The notes beneath the pieces were generated by a model. The model did not search any database and was not told where the DNA came from. It saw only the letters and a list, made by a program, of their open reading frames with translations. From positions 6,882,001 to 6,946,000 of the forward strand of contig JAPFFF010000003.1 in NCBI GenBank assembly GCA_039105265.1: a stretch of 64,000 bases of DNA. The letters are read 5' to 3'. Positions 43,818 to 54,530 of the stretch are shown one piece after another. The position numbers and the translations under genes are program-made. The first letter of the stretch is position 1. Every line of letters starts with the position of its first letter. The stretch comes from Tritrichomonas musculus (Eukaryota > Parabasalia > Tritrichomonadida > Tritrichomonadidae).

Positions 43818-44889
43818 AGATAAAGTTTTTATGAATAATTTAAATTTAAATATTTTTTTTGTAAACTATTCAAATAATATTGATAAAATCTTTCAAAAAT
43901 ATTTGAAATAATTTTCTCAAAATAAAAAGAACTTAAAAAAATCATTCAATTTATATAGAAAAATTTCATTAATTAAGAATAAAAATATCTATTTTAATTT
44001 TAAACTAATTATTTAATTTAATTTTGTTTAAAGTTATATCTTGTTGATTATAATCAAAGACAAAATATAAAAAGAAATAAATGATTTTTTCTTTACCAAA
44101 AATTTTGAAAAAAATAATTGAAGCATTCTATAAAAATCCGTTTTGAAAAAGTTAGAAATAATCAATTATTCGATTATAATGATTTTGAAAATTTATTAGT
44201 ATATGATTTATTATAAAATATAATTTACTATTATATATATAATATTATAATAAATATATGTTATGTTTATTTCTATTTAAATCGCTATATTTATAATTTT
44301 TATTATAATTTAGTTTTTTTGAAATTTTAAAAATTCAAATAAATTTAAAATAATTTTTATTTTGATTATCTTTGCTTTTTAAATTTAAATTGAAATATCT
44401 CATTTGTGTATATTCTTAATATATAATTTTTTTAAGAAATAATAATATTAATATAGATCTATTAAATTTTAAATTAAGATATTGTTTTTTCTAAAAATCT
44501 CAAAATTTAAATAAGTGAAACAAATATAAAAAATAATTGAAAGCTATTTTTATAAATTGAGAGAAAATTGAATAAAAAAAAGCTGATTTTAATTTTTTAT
44601 TATTTTTTAATAAAGGTCCAATATTCTAGGATATATATCTGATTTTAATTTACCTTTAATTATACCAAATTTATTGTTTGACCGTTTATAATTTCTTTCC
44701 AAGTGGCTCCAAAATTGAATCATTCCGTTAACTAATTCAACTTTTTGAATATGTTTTCCCAACTAACGTTTATCTTTGAAGTTATGTTATAATTAACTAT
44801 ATCAATAAAAAGCCTTGGCGATGAAGAAACTAAATATCAAAAAAGAAAACATTCAATTTTTTTATGTACTTCTGAAAATTAAAATTACC
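43818..44889. other. AT-rich intergenic, nothing seen
   Basis: Extremely A/T-rich sequence with no ORF, inverted repeat or recognisable motif, apart from a CTTTTTGA near 44740. Confidence 0.5.
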
Positions 44890-44898
44890 TTTTTTTTT

Positions 44899-46514
44899 GG
44901 CTGAATGTATTGAATTTTCGTGCCTGCTTTTTGAAAGGGTGTGCAAATAACATCAGAAAAAAATTGAATAAGGACGATCAAAATCGACCAAATAAATACA
45001 CAAAACCAAAATTGAATTAAAAACGATACAATGATTCAAAAAGTAGAAACGATAAGCATTTTTATTATTGTGGCTCCTTTTTTAACAAGAACTCTGGGAC
45101 TTAGATTTTGAACTTCTTCTGCAGGGATGTTCTCAGTCTATATCTTGGAGGTTTAGCTTGTGAATTCCTACTGCAGGGGGATTCACCAGCTAAATTTCTG
45201 AGATTTAGAAATGTTGAACATTTTTTTGCGAGGAAGCTCATGTTTTAAGCTTCTGGAACGTAAATTGTGAGATCTTCTGCAGAGATTTCACCATTTAAAC
45301 TTCAGATTGACAATTTCAATTTCATCATCGGGATTAAAGTTTTACGGAATACAGCTTAGAGATGGAAAATAATAGCTGCTATAATCTATAAACCATTATT
45401 TGCTGTGTATTTATTTCTTTTCTAGATTTTGCTTTTAAATGTTTTTTATCATTTTTGATTTTTGTCTAATTCATCTTAGTTCTTTTTATTCATTGCTTAT
45501 CCGAAAATAAAAATCAAGTTAATAACATTCTTTAAGTTAACTTTTAATGATTAAATTATGAGAATTCTCTTCTACTTAATTATGTTTTATAAAATATTAA
45601 TAAACTTTATTATTTCAATTATTTTTTCAAAAAAATTGCTTAATGGTTAAAGAATAAAATACTTTGGTTCGATTGACTTCATGACGCTTTTTTTTTTTTT
45701 GCTAATATTTATTTTAAAAATATGGATAATGACTTAAAAGTTCTATAAATCAAATACAACACATGCTCAAAAATATTTAATAATGAAGAATTAAACAAAT
45801 AATAAAATGCAATTTTTATTTATGTATCATCATTTAAAAAATATTAAAATTATTGTATAAACGAATGAGCTAGTGAAAAGAATAAGCATTTTTAGAACTT
45901 ATCGAGAGCAAAATAGACAATTTAGTTATTTATTTGGAGGATTATTTAAAAAAGATATTAAATAATTATTAAATATAAATAAGCATTTCATGATAAAAAC
46001 AGCAAATAATGGTTTATAGATTATAGCAGCTATTATTTTCCATCTCTAAGCTGTATTCCGTAAAACTTTAATCCCGATGATGAAATTGAAATTGTCAATC
46101 TGAAGTTTAAATGGTGAAATCTCTGCAGAAGATCTCACAATTTACGTTCCAGAAGCTTAAAACATGAGCTTCCTCGCAAAAAAATGTTCAACATTTCTAA
46201 ATCTCAGAAATTTAGCTGGTGAATCCCCCTGCAGTAGGAATTCACAAGCTAAACCTCCAAGATATAGACTGAGAACATCCCTGCAGAAGAAGTTCAAAAT
46301 CTAAGTCCCAGAGTTCTTGTTAAAAAAGGAGCCACAATAATAAAAATGCTTATCGTTTCTACTTTTTGAATCATTGTATCGTTTTTAATTCAATTTTGGT
46401 TTTGTGTATTTATTTGGTCGATTTTGATCGTCCTTATTCAATTTTTTTCTGATGTTATTTGCACACACCCTTTCAAAAAGCAGGCACGAAAATTCAATAC
46501 TTCTAAATAGAGCC
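44899..46514. mobile_element. MULE-like element with about 500-bp inverted arms (element I)
   Basis: The arms at about 44907-45406 and 45999-46500 are almost perfect reverse complements. The outermost bases are GGCTGAATGTATTG on the left and, read inward from the right, GGCTCTATTTAGAAGTATTG. The element is flanked by nine T's on each side (44890-44898 and 46515-46523), a plausible 9-bp target duplication though low in complexity. The roughly 590-bp middle is A/T-rich and noncoding. Each arm has three modules centred on CTGCAG with dyad symmetry (GTGAATTCCTACTGCAGG is one half). Long arms and a 9-bp duplication fit Mutator-like elements; it is non-autonomous. Confidence 0.8.
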
Positions 46515-46523
46515 TTTTTTTTT

Positions 46524-47310
46524 AACTTTTTAGAGAAATCTATTAATTATTTTATATTGTTTCCAGATCATTCATGATGTATGACATATATAATATCATA
46601 AAATAATAGAAATATGTATTTTAATTTATTTGAACTTGTGATATTGCATATCATGTAATAAAAAAAAAGTTGATGAATATTAGTTCAAAACTTAATTTAA
46701 CAACTGTATCCTATCATATATGTGTTATATAAATATATATTATGAAATTGCTGAATAATTCTTAAAATTCGAGGAAAAAAAGAACTTTTTTAAAGTCAAA
46801 AAAAAGTGGCACACCTATTTGGTTTTGAAGATAAAATTCAGTGGCTAATTTGTATTAGAAAATTATTAATATTTAACATTCATTATTATTAAATTATTGT
46901 ATTATTTTTGTTTTATTCATAATATAAAACATATATATATTATTTTTTAATATATTTTTAAAATTAAATATTTTATTAAAATTTATTCAAAAATAAAAAA
47001 TATTTATTCAATTTTTTCTATGATCTCACAATTTTCAATGAAAAGGATTTAAACTTTTTGAATGGAGTTTTTAGCACAAAAAATTGAATCGTTATACGTC
47101 CACTTTATGAATTAATTCTCAGAATTTGGTCTCTCAAAAAGAGGTGGATATATAAGCGATTGCGTTGCAATCATTGAACAAACAATTTTTATTCAGAAAA
47201 ATAAAAATAGAAATATCTCAAAAATAAGAGGTGGGAGGAGTAGGATTTTTTTTAGAAATCTATTTTATATGCATAAAATATTTTTATTATTATTCTAAAT
47301 ATTATTTATT
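46524..47310. other. AT-rich intergenic, nothing seen
   Basis: No ORF or repeat element can be supported. A/T-rich low-complexity sequence with CTTTTTGA at about 47055. Confidence 0.5.
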
Positions 47311-47559
47311 ATATGTTTATCAGATATTATTCGATAATGGATGGTATATATTTATTTTATTTTTTAAATAATAATTGAATTTTTTGAATAGAATAAATAT
47401 TACGATAAATTTTTTTTTTAACAATTTTTATAATATAAATTTTTATTTTGTATTATTTTTCATTTTTAATCTTTGATATATATTATTTATATGGTAAAAT
47501 ATGTTTATATTATAAAAATTTCAAAATTATAAAAAAATTTCAAAATTTATATATATATA

Positions 47560-48034
47560 GACTTGTTATTCTCCGATTCTCGAGATCGATAATTGATTGA
47601 CTTTTTGATATCGATACATAAGTATGCACAGATTCTCGAGATCGATTTCAGAGATCGAGAATTTTTTTTCTCAGCTTTTGATATCAGAATTTTCAATTAA
47701 ACTTTTTGATAAATATATGATCGTATTTTAATCTCAAATATTTCATTAAAAAAGAATGCATTTTTTGATTTTAATCTTAAAATAAATATCAATGCATTAT
47801 GTTATTTATTTTTAAATATTTTACAATCACAAATACCAATTATAAAAAAAGATAAATATGCTTGAGATCTCGAGATCTCGGTAATTGATATCAAGTTTAC
47901 AATTATTTTCATATCACATTTCATATCTGATATCTTGATAATCGATAATCTCGATATCAGATTTTGAAACTGATAATCGAGTATCAGATGAAAAAAAGTG
48001 ACGTTTTTGATATCGATTCTCAAAATAACAAGTC
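47560..48034. mobile_element. 475-bp MITE, second copy of the 4154 family
   Basis: The same ends GACTTGTTATT and AATAACAAGTC as the copy at 4154, nearly the same interior, and TA on both sides (47558-47559 and 48035-48036) inside a (TA)n run. The few differences between copies suggest fairly recent activity of an autonomous partner elsewhere. No transposase is encoded. Confidence 0.87.
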
Positions 48035-48257
48035 TATATATATATATTGATTTTAATAATTGAATGATTATATGGAGCATAATTCAATGATCTTATCCTC
48101 TTTAAAAATCTATATTTATGTAAATAAACATATTTTACCATATAAATAATATATATCAAAGATTAAAAATGAAAAATAATACAAAATAAAAAATATGTTT
48201 ATCAGATATTATTCGATAATGGATGGTATATATTTATTTTATTTTACCATATATTAT

Positions 48258-48588
48258 GGATCAACTAAAGTATAGTAAGGCTTTTCTGAGTCTCATTCAA
48301 AAAGTGGAAATCATTCAGAAAAAATAATCAAATAAAAATAATAAAAAAAGAATCTTTTTATGTTACATAATTTTTACCGATTCTTACCGCCAGCCGCGGG
48401 GTCTCGACTCGGCTTCGCTTCGCTCAGCCTCGCTCGACGCCCGCTAGGCGGTATGTAGCCTCGGTAAAAATTATGTAAAAATATAAAAAGATTTGTTTTT
48501 TCAATTTTTTTATTTAGATTATTTTTTCTGAATGATTTCCACTTTTTGAAGGTTCTTCAGAAAAGCCTTACTATACTTTAGTTTATCC
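48258..48588. mobile_element. 331-bp MITE with GC-rich hairpin core
   Basis: The ends GGATCAACTAAAGTATAGTA and, read inward from the right, GGATAAACTAAAGTATAGTA match with one difference and continue to about 33 bp. The 8-bp flank TATATTAT is present on both sides (48250-48257 and 48589-48596), fitting an 8-bp target duplication, though AT-rich. The centre holds a nested dyad, TTACATAATTTTTACCGA with its mirror, then ACCGCC...GGCGGT, enclosing a very GC-rich loop with repeats of GCTTCGCTTCGCTC and GCCTCGCTCG. Confidence 0.75.
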
Positions 48589-48864
48589 TATATTATAAAA
48601 ATTTATATTATAAAATATACAAAATAAAAAATTTATATTATAAAAAATTTTTAACAATTTTTTTTTTTTAACAATTTTTATAATATAAATTTTTATATTT
48701 ATATAAATTTTTATTTTGTATTATTTTTCATTTTTAATCTTTGATATATATTATTTATATGGTAAAATATGTTTATTTGCATAAATATAGATTTTTAAAG
48801 AGGATAAGATCATTGAATTATGCTCCATATAGTCATTCAATTATTAAAATCAATATATATATAT

Positions 48865-49384
48865 AAATTTAATATATTATTTTATTATAATATGACATAA
48901 TTTATAATTTCATTTAACTTACTATATATAATGCTATATCATAAATATATTTTACATTTGAATATAGATAATCATAAATTAATTTAGTTTAAAATTGATA
49001 GAATAATAAAATAAAAAAAAGGTTTAATAGAATTTTTCAATGCGAAATTTGAATAGTCAAATTCTATAGTTTATATTAAGCCAAAATACGGTTTTTCAGA
49101 AAATAAAATAAATATATGAAAAAGCATTCACTTTTTACTAATTTATTTGTTCAAAGTATAATATAAACCAATAAAAAAGCCAATAATTTCGTTTTAAAAA
49201 GTTATCTATAATAACAAAATATATTCAATTCAATATTTTACAAATAAGATATCTTGTTTATTATTTAATATTTTAATTATAAAATATTAGATATATATAG
49301 GAACATGTTTTATATAATATGTATAATAACTATATTTTTAAAAAATATATCTTTTTTTTTTTTTCAAAAATGCTTGTTTTAATA
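48865..49384. other. AT-rich intergenic, nothing seen
   Basis: No ORF, no repeat and no recognisable motif. Confidence 0.5.
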
Positions 49385-49393
49385 AAATTATAA

Positions 49394-51094
49394 GGCAGAG
49401 GAATCAGGGTCTATAAAAATCGGCACGAAAAAAGTTCGTTCGTAAAGGTGAAATAGATGATCGGTATTGATCGGTATGAACACAAAAAGTTTATCTCAGA
49501 AAAATGAGTACTACAAACTTTTTGAGTTAAACAAGCGGTTAATAAATGAATTGACCTATCCATTGGTTAAAAAAACCGTTGACGTTATTTTTTTATTTGA
49601 AATTTAGCGCCATTTTGCTTATTAGAAAGACTGGATTGCATGCTTCAACTGCAGAGAAGTTTGCTTTCTTGGTCTTTGAAGCTTAGACTGCTTGCTCTTA
49701 CTGCAGGGGAGTTAGCTTTCTAAGCTTCCTTCTAATAACAAATTTAATTAATCTTTAGATTCCATCATAACTCTTATTTCTTATTGTTATTACAATATTC
49801 TCTCAATTAATGACTCAATTTCTTTTTTATGTATCTCATTTACCTGTTAATCAAACTAATTTACTCAAAAAGAAAAATTTATTTTTTTATTCAGATAACA
49901 AGTTTATTTATTTATAAAAGATCTTTTATTCAATTAATGCAATATACTGATTATATTTAATAAACATTTTCTAACCTAATATTTTATCTTATCTATGACT
50001 ATTTTTGCTCTCATCTTTTTTTATCATTAATCTCATCTTTCTAACTAAATTTATTCATTTTATTGTAACATATTTTAATTTGATGAGTGTAAACAAACTT
50101 TTGCAAGTAGCATTTTAAAAATTTTGAGAAAAGTTTAGATTAAAAAAGAAAGTAAAATGTACCAAACAATTAAAATAGTTTATTGATTAAGAAAATGAGA
50201 TAAACCTGTAAAAATAGAAGCCATTAGTAATCAAATAAATTCTTTTATATAAAAATCGCATATGAGAAGTAATAAACTAAAAAGCAAGTTGTGTTAATAA
50301 AGTAAAAAGTCTGATTAATTAAGAAAATGAGGTATATTGAAAAATAGTAGGTTATTAAAAATCAAATTAAATATTTTATAAAAAAAAATAGTAAATAAGT
50401 TGCATTGAACAAGAAAGCAAAATGTATATGACAATTAAAATGCTTTAAATATTTAAGAAGAAGAGATACATTTATAAAAATAAGAAGTTATTAATAATCG
50501 AATTAATTTTTTTTATATAAAAGTCGTATATGAGAAGTAATAAACTAAAAAGTACATTGTATTAATCAAGTAAAAAGCGCTTATTCATTAAGAAAATGAG
50601 GTATATTGATAAAAAAAGTTGGTTATTGTTAATTAAAGTTTAAATGAGTACCATTGAACAAGAAAGCAAGTTATTTTAGTCGAATAAATGCAAAAATACT
50701 AATTATAAACGCTGAGTTATGGTATCAAGACGTGTGAAAATTTGATATGTTATTAGAGGAAAGCTTAGAAAGCTAACTCCCCTGCAGTAAGAGCAAGCAG
50801 TCTAAGCTTCAAAGACCAAGAAAGCAAACTTCTCTGCAGTTGAAGCATGCAATCCAGTCTTTCTAATAAGCAAAATGGCGCTAAATTTCAAATAAAAAAA
50901 TAACGTCAACGGTTTTTTTAACCAATGGATAGGTCAATTCATTTATTAACCGCTTGTTTAACTCAAAAAGTTTGTAGTACTCATTTTTCTGAGATAAACT
51001 TTTTGTGTTCATACCGATCAATACCGATCATCTATTTCACCTTTACGAACGAACTTTTTTCGTGCCGATTTTTATAGACCCTGATTCTTCAGCC
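49394..51094. mobile_element. MULE-like element with about 347-bp inverted arms (element II)
   Basis: The arms 49394-49740 and 50749-51094 are near-perfect reverse complements. The ends are GGCAGAGGAATCAGGG and, inward from the right, GGCTGAAGAATCAGGG. The exact 9-bp flank AAATTATAA stands on both sides (49385-49393 and 51095-51103), the target duplication size of Mutator-like elements. Each arm has two dyad modules centred on CTGCAG, as in element I, so the two belong to related families. The 1.0-kb middle is noncoding and made of about four diverged units of roughly 130-140 bp. It is non-autonomous. Confidence 0.88.
50150..50640. repeat. Internal diverged tandem repeats of element II
   Basis: Units of about 130-140 bp in the middle of element II. 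The best pair, about 50243-50340 and 50512-50610, shares ATGAGAAGTAATAAACTAAA and AAGAAAATGAGGTATATTG, 269 bp apart. Two weaker units lie before and between them. Confidence 0.6.
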
Positions 51095-51103
51095 AAATTA
51101 TAA

Positions 51104-52302
51104 AATGAAAATAGAAAAATAGAGTCTTTGTTCGAGCCATTTTCAAATTAAATTAATTTAAAATATTTAAGGTTCTCCTTTCAAATTTAAAAGATTAAAT
51201 TCAATGAGATTTCACAAATAAAAAATACATAAATATCATCTGTAAAAATGAATTAAAATATAAAATTTATGAAAATATATATTTTAAAAAATTGTATAAA
51301 AACATTTTCATGAAATATTATTGTTTTTATTTTTCTACTGATAGGAATCACAAAATTAAAAAATCAATAAAATTTTGATTAAAATAAGATTTAATCGTTG
51401 AGGCCAAATATTTTTATTTTTCACCAAAACTTTTTCCGAAAAATGCTCTATTGAATTATATATTCTATGAGTTAATTCAATATTGAATTATTTACATTTT
51501 TTTAGGGAAGGAGAACCTTAAATATATATATAACTTTAACTAGTAATATTTACATTATTAAATAACAATTTGTATATGAAGAAATGCAAAAAATAGAATG
51601 AAAACCAATTTTATCTCATTATAGATATGTAATATGAAACTAATCAAATATCCTACATATTATATAATATATTCTTATATAGATATATGATTTATTTTAT
51701 TTTGAACAAATCAAAAGCATATCAAATGATGGATTTATTTAAAAAAACACTCTTATGAAAAATTGCTTTTAATTCATTGAATAGCACGTTTCATTAAACA
51801 TATTTAATATAATAATAAATAATTAACTGTATAATATAAATAAAATAAAAAATAATTACAAAATAATAATTATATACTAAGATATATACAAAAAATTTTA
51901 ACTTCAAAAAAACGTAAAAAGTCTTTGCACCTTTCAAAAATAAGAGTATAAAATTCTTATCCATTAAAGTACATTCTTAGTTTCAAAATAAAAATAAAGA
52001 AATTATGATCAAAATTACAATATTTCGTCAATTTCTCTACATGAAAATAAAAATAAAGAAATTTTGATAATTTATTTGGTGGAATGAATAAAGTATATTA
52101 AAGAATATAAGATATAATAATCCATAAAAAAAAAAAAAAGTAAACTTTATAAAGATGGTGAGGATTAAGGATATTATATGCGATTTCAGAGCATTAAAAT
52201 ATAAATAAATAAAAAAAAGCTTAATGTTTTAAAAATACTTTGAAAGAATAAAAACCTTAATAAAAAGAAGAAAAGATTAATTATTTAAAAGTGTTTACTC
52301 AT
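51104..52302. other. AT-rich intergenic, nothing seen
   Basis: No gene or transposon end can be supported. Simple A/T sequence between element II and the 3' end of the 124-residue gene. Confidence 0.5.
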
Positions 52303-52677
52303 TTAGAGAGCTTCAAAATAAGTAACAGTACGTTCTGGACTTGCACCATTCTCATCATGAACATAATAATGTGTCCAGTGAATTTTAACTTTTTGTCCTG
52401 GTTTTAAGGCCTTTACCTTTTCAATATATTCTGGATGTTCCTTATTAGAATCTGATGATTTCTTCAAGTCCCAGTAAAAATCTTCTTGCTTATCATCACC
52501 ATATTTTCCAAGTTTTTCATATTTTTCATACTTTTCAATGTGGAAGTTAGCGACATCTGTAGCATGGTCGCAATGATCTGGACATTTAGCTGTCATGAAA
52601 TGGCAAGGTAGATGTTCGATACCTTGGAATGCTGCGACAACTTCATTGACACACAAAACGTCTTTCTTGACTGACAT
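52303..52677 (-). CDS. Conserved-looking 124-residue protein with CPxHCxH motif, function unknown
   Basis: I choose the ATG at 52677 (MSVKKDVL). The frame stays open 40 codons further 5', but that stretch is A/T-encoded, hydrophobic noise. The protein has HFMTAKCPDHCDHATDVANF: Cys32, His35, Cys36 and His38 with His26 nearby could bind a metal. A charged stretch with YGDDKQEDFYWDL follows, then a beta-rich end, LKPGQKVKIHWTHYYV...ERTVTYFEAL, which reads like a small beta-barrel edge. I have the impression that similar short proteins exist in bacteria and other protists, but no function is known to me. It has good composition, a compact fold and no signal peptide. Confidence 0.75.
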   Translation of the reverse strand: MSVKKDVLCVNEVVAAFQGIEHLPCHFMTAKCPDHCDHATDVANFHIEKYEKYEKLGKYGDDKQEDFYWDLKKSSDSNKEHPEYIEKVKALKPGQKVKIHWTHYYVHDENGASPERTVTYFEAL

Positions 52678-53549
52678 TTTAAATAAGTGAACTAAAAAAA
52701 GTATCGTTTTCATATCACAAGGATAAAATAATAATTTTTTTGGAATTGAATGATGAAATAATATTGATAAATTATTTGTAAATACACAATATAACATTTT
52801 TTTAATGATTGTATTATTATCTGTTACATATATTTTTTAGTATTTTATTGATTCATATGTAATTTACCTGTATATTCAATATTTTATATTTGATAAGGAG
52901 TTGCTAAACAGTTATTTAAAATCTTTAGTTAAAATATTGATATCTTGACAAATTCTGATTATATTTCACATATAAATAATGTATGATTTTTTATCTATGC
53001 ATATACATATTAATATGATACTTTAATTATACATAATCTTGATGCCATAAAAAATTTTCAAAATCTTTGGACTACTAGTAGTGTCGATAAGTGGCCTCGC
53101 TCTCAATTATGTGGCCACGGTGATTTGACAATCAACTCCACTAAAATTATTAGGGAATAGAATGGCATGCTCTCAATTTTTAAAAAAATTCAAAGGATAT
53201 AAATTTTTATTTCCGTGGCCATCTTTAAGGTGTCAGAAAATTAGAAATTCATTTCAATAATGTAGGTGTAAATTGGCACACTCCAATTTCCACTATTTTC
53301 TTCTCAAAAATTATCTACATTTATGAAATCATAACTCAGCATCATCTAGTCCCTGCCTTCTTACGTTCGCTATATCGACATACCAAAAATAAATTGCTGA
53401 TGCTTTTCTCAGCATCAATTTGATACCTACATTTATTTACTAAAAAGCAGCAGCTTTATTCCCTAATATCGCTTTTAAACTTATTCAGGATCTTATTTTT
53501 TACTAGCGCTATCAAGAAAATCAACAAAACAAATCATTAAATCCAACTA
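52678..53549. other. Intergenic region with GTGGCCACGG dyad, no clear gene
   Basis: It lies upstream of both the 124-residue gene (-) and the GTPase (+). GTGGCCACGG near 53111 and CCGTGGCCA near 53212 are inverted to each other. A short hairpin GCTGATGCTTTTCTCAGCATC lies near 53397. GC content from 53080 to 53480 is higher than in most spacers, so a transcribed or regulatory element is possible. Confidence 0.4.
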
Positions 53550-53684
53550 ATGCTTTCATTTGGATGGTCTTATCCTGATTCAAAGAAACATTACCATCTA
53601 ATAATTACTAAATATCGATCTAAAAGATTAGAAAGAAATAATGATAAGTTAGATCAAACTTTTGTTTTGCTGATTTTGTTTTGA
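53550..53684 (+). other. Short ORF overlapping the GTPase start in another frame
   Basis: A 44-codon frame from ATG 53550, ending at 53684 four bases inside the GTPase frame. Its end (DQTFVLLILF) lies over the region encoding the GTPase first beta-strand. It could be the lost N-terminus of the GTPase in a shifted frame, an upstream ORF, or chance. Confidence 0.3.
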
Positions 53685-54241
53685 TTGTTTTTGCTGGCGC
53701 TCCTTCAGTTGGCAAAACAACAATCATTAATTGCATTAAAAACAAGAATACAGATCAAACGCAGGTAACAGTTGGCGCCAATTTTGCGTCACATCGGTCA
53801 ATTTACTCCAATAAAGTTGTGGAATTCCAAATTTGGGACACAGCTGGCATGGAAATTTACAGCAGCCTCGGAGATTCTTACTACAGAGACGCAAACGTGT
53901 CAATTATTGTTTTTGACCTAACTGATGCAAATTCTGAAGACATGGTTAAGTTCTATGTTGATGCTGTTAAGAAAATAAACAGGGAAAACTGCAAATTTTG
54001 CATCGTTGGAAATAAAAACGATTTAGAGAACAAAATGGCGCCTAAGGACAAGATTCAAGCTTTTTGTAATGAAAATAACTATAACTTCTTTATAACATCC
54101 GCAAAAACAGGAGAAGGAATTAAAGAAATGGTTGATGAGATTGTTGAATTATTGATCAAAGGTAAAGTTGTTGGCAATCATGGCAGCCCTGGTGTAAGCA
54201 TAGACGAAAATTCAAATGAAAAGAAAAAGTCATGTTGTTAA
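53681..54241 (+). CDS. Rab-like small GTPase, 5' end unresolved
   Basis: About 186 residues of a Ras-superfamily GTPase. P-loop GAPSVGKT (G1), Thr in the switch I region (TQVTVGANF), WDTAGME (G3), NKND (G4, residues 111-114), TSAK (G5, residues 139-142), and a C-terminal KKKSCC double-cysteine geranylgeranylation site typical of Rabs that act in vesicle transport. The frame continues upstream only to a stop at 53645-53647 and has no ATG; the coordinate given is a TTG. The first in-frame ATG (53849) lies after the P-loop, so it cannot be the start of an active protein. Either a 5' exon is spliced on, translation starts at a non-ATG codon, or the 5' end is damaged. All five G motifs are intact. 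Confidence 0.8.
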   Translation: MIVFAGAPSVGKTTIINCIKNKNTDQTQVTVGANFASHRSIYSNKVVEFQIWDTAGMEIYSSLGDSYYRDANVSIIVFDLTDANSEDMVKFYVDAVKKINRENCKFCIVGNKNDLENKMAPKDKIQAFCNENNYNFFITSAKTGEGIKEMVDEIVELLIKGKVVGNHGSPGVSIDENSNEKKKSCC

Positions 54242-54530
54242 ATTCCTTATTTGAAAGTAAATTATTGCCTTCCTTTTGCTTTGCTAAACATCTTAAAACT
54301 ATTTTCTATATATATATATATATATATAAAAGAGAAAAGATTTTTGGTAATGAGCTCAAATTAGCTTCTTGCTAATTATCATATAAATATATGTAAATTT
54401 TTTTTTTTCTCATTTTTACCAATTTATATAATAATATTTTAAGGAATGCTTAATGAACTAATAATTGCCCATTTAAATAAAAACGCCTTTAAATATTTTT
54501 TTTATTTAATTTGTAAGATGAACAATTGAG
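54242..54530. other. Convergent spacer with (TA)n
   Basis: Spacer between the 3' ends of the GTPase and TKL-like kinase genes, with a (TA)n run at about 54308-54328. Nothing else is seen. Confidence 0.5.

Larger units (their letters stand above)
47311..48864. repeat. Direct and inverted repeat cluster
   Basis: A unit beginning ATGTTTATCAGATATTATTC is present at 47313-47366 and 48192-48246. Its partner segment, ending ATTATTTATATGGTAAAATA, is at about 47418-47508 and 48672-48773. An inverted copy (48037-48191) mirrors 48709-48864. Two MITEs are inserted in it, at 47560-48034 and 48258-48588. The pattern looks like a long noncoding element duplicated head to head and later interrupted. No coding content is seen. 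Confidence 0.7.

Noticed and set aside
47802-48080. 92-codon minus-strand ORF across a MITE
   Set aside because: It spans the MITE end and flank, is absent as a frame in the copy at 4154, and has no recognisable content.
48370-48470. GC-rich block as a tRNA or other structural RNA gene
   Set aside because: No tRNA box A/box B pattern or cloverleaf, and its arms are continuous with the MITE hairpin, so it is described as part of that element.
44899-51094. Long inverted arms as ends of Polinton/Maverick elements
   Set aside because: No polymerase, integrase, ATPase or capsid-type frame is present, the elements are only 1.6-1.7 kb, and flanking duplications are 9 bp and not the 6 bp expected for Polintons.
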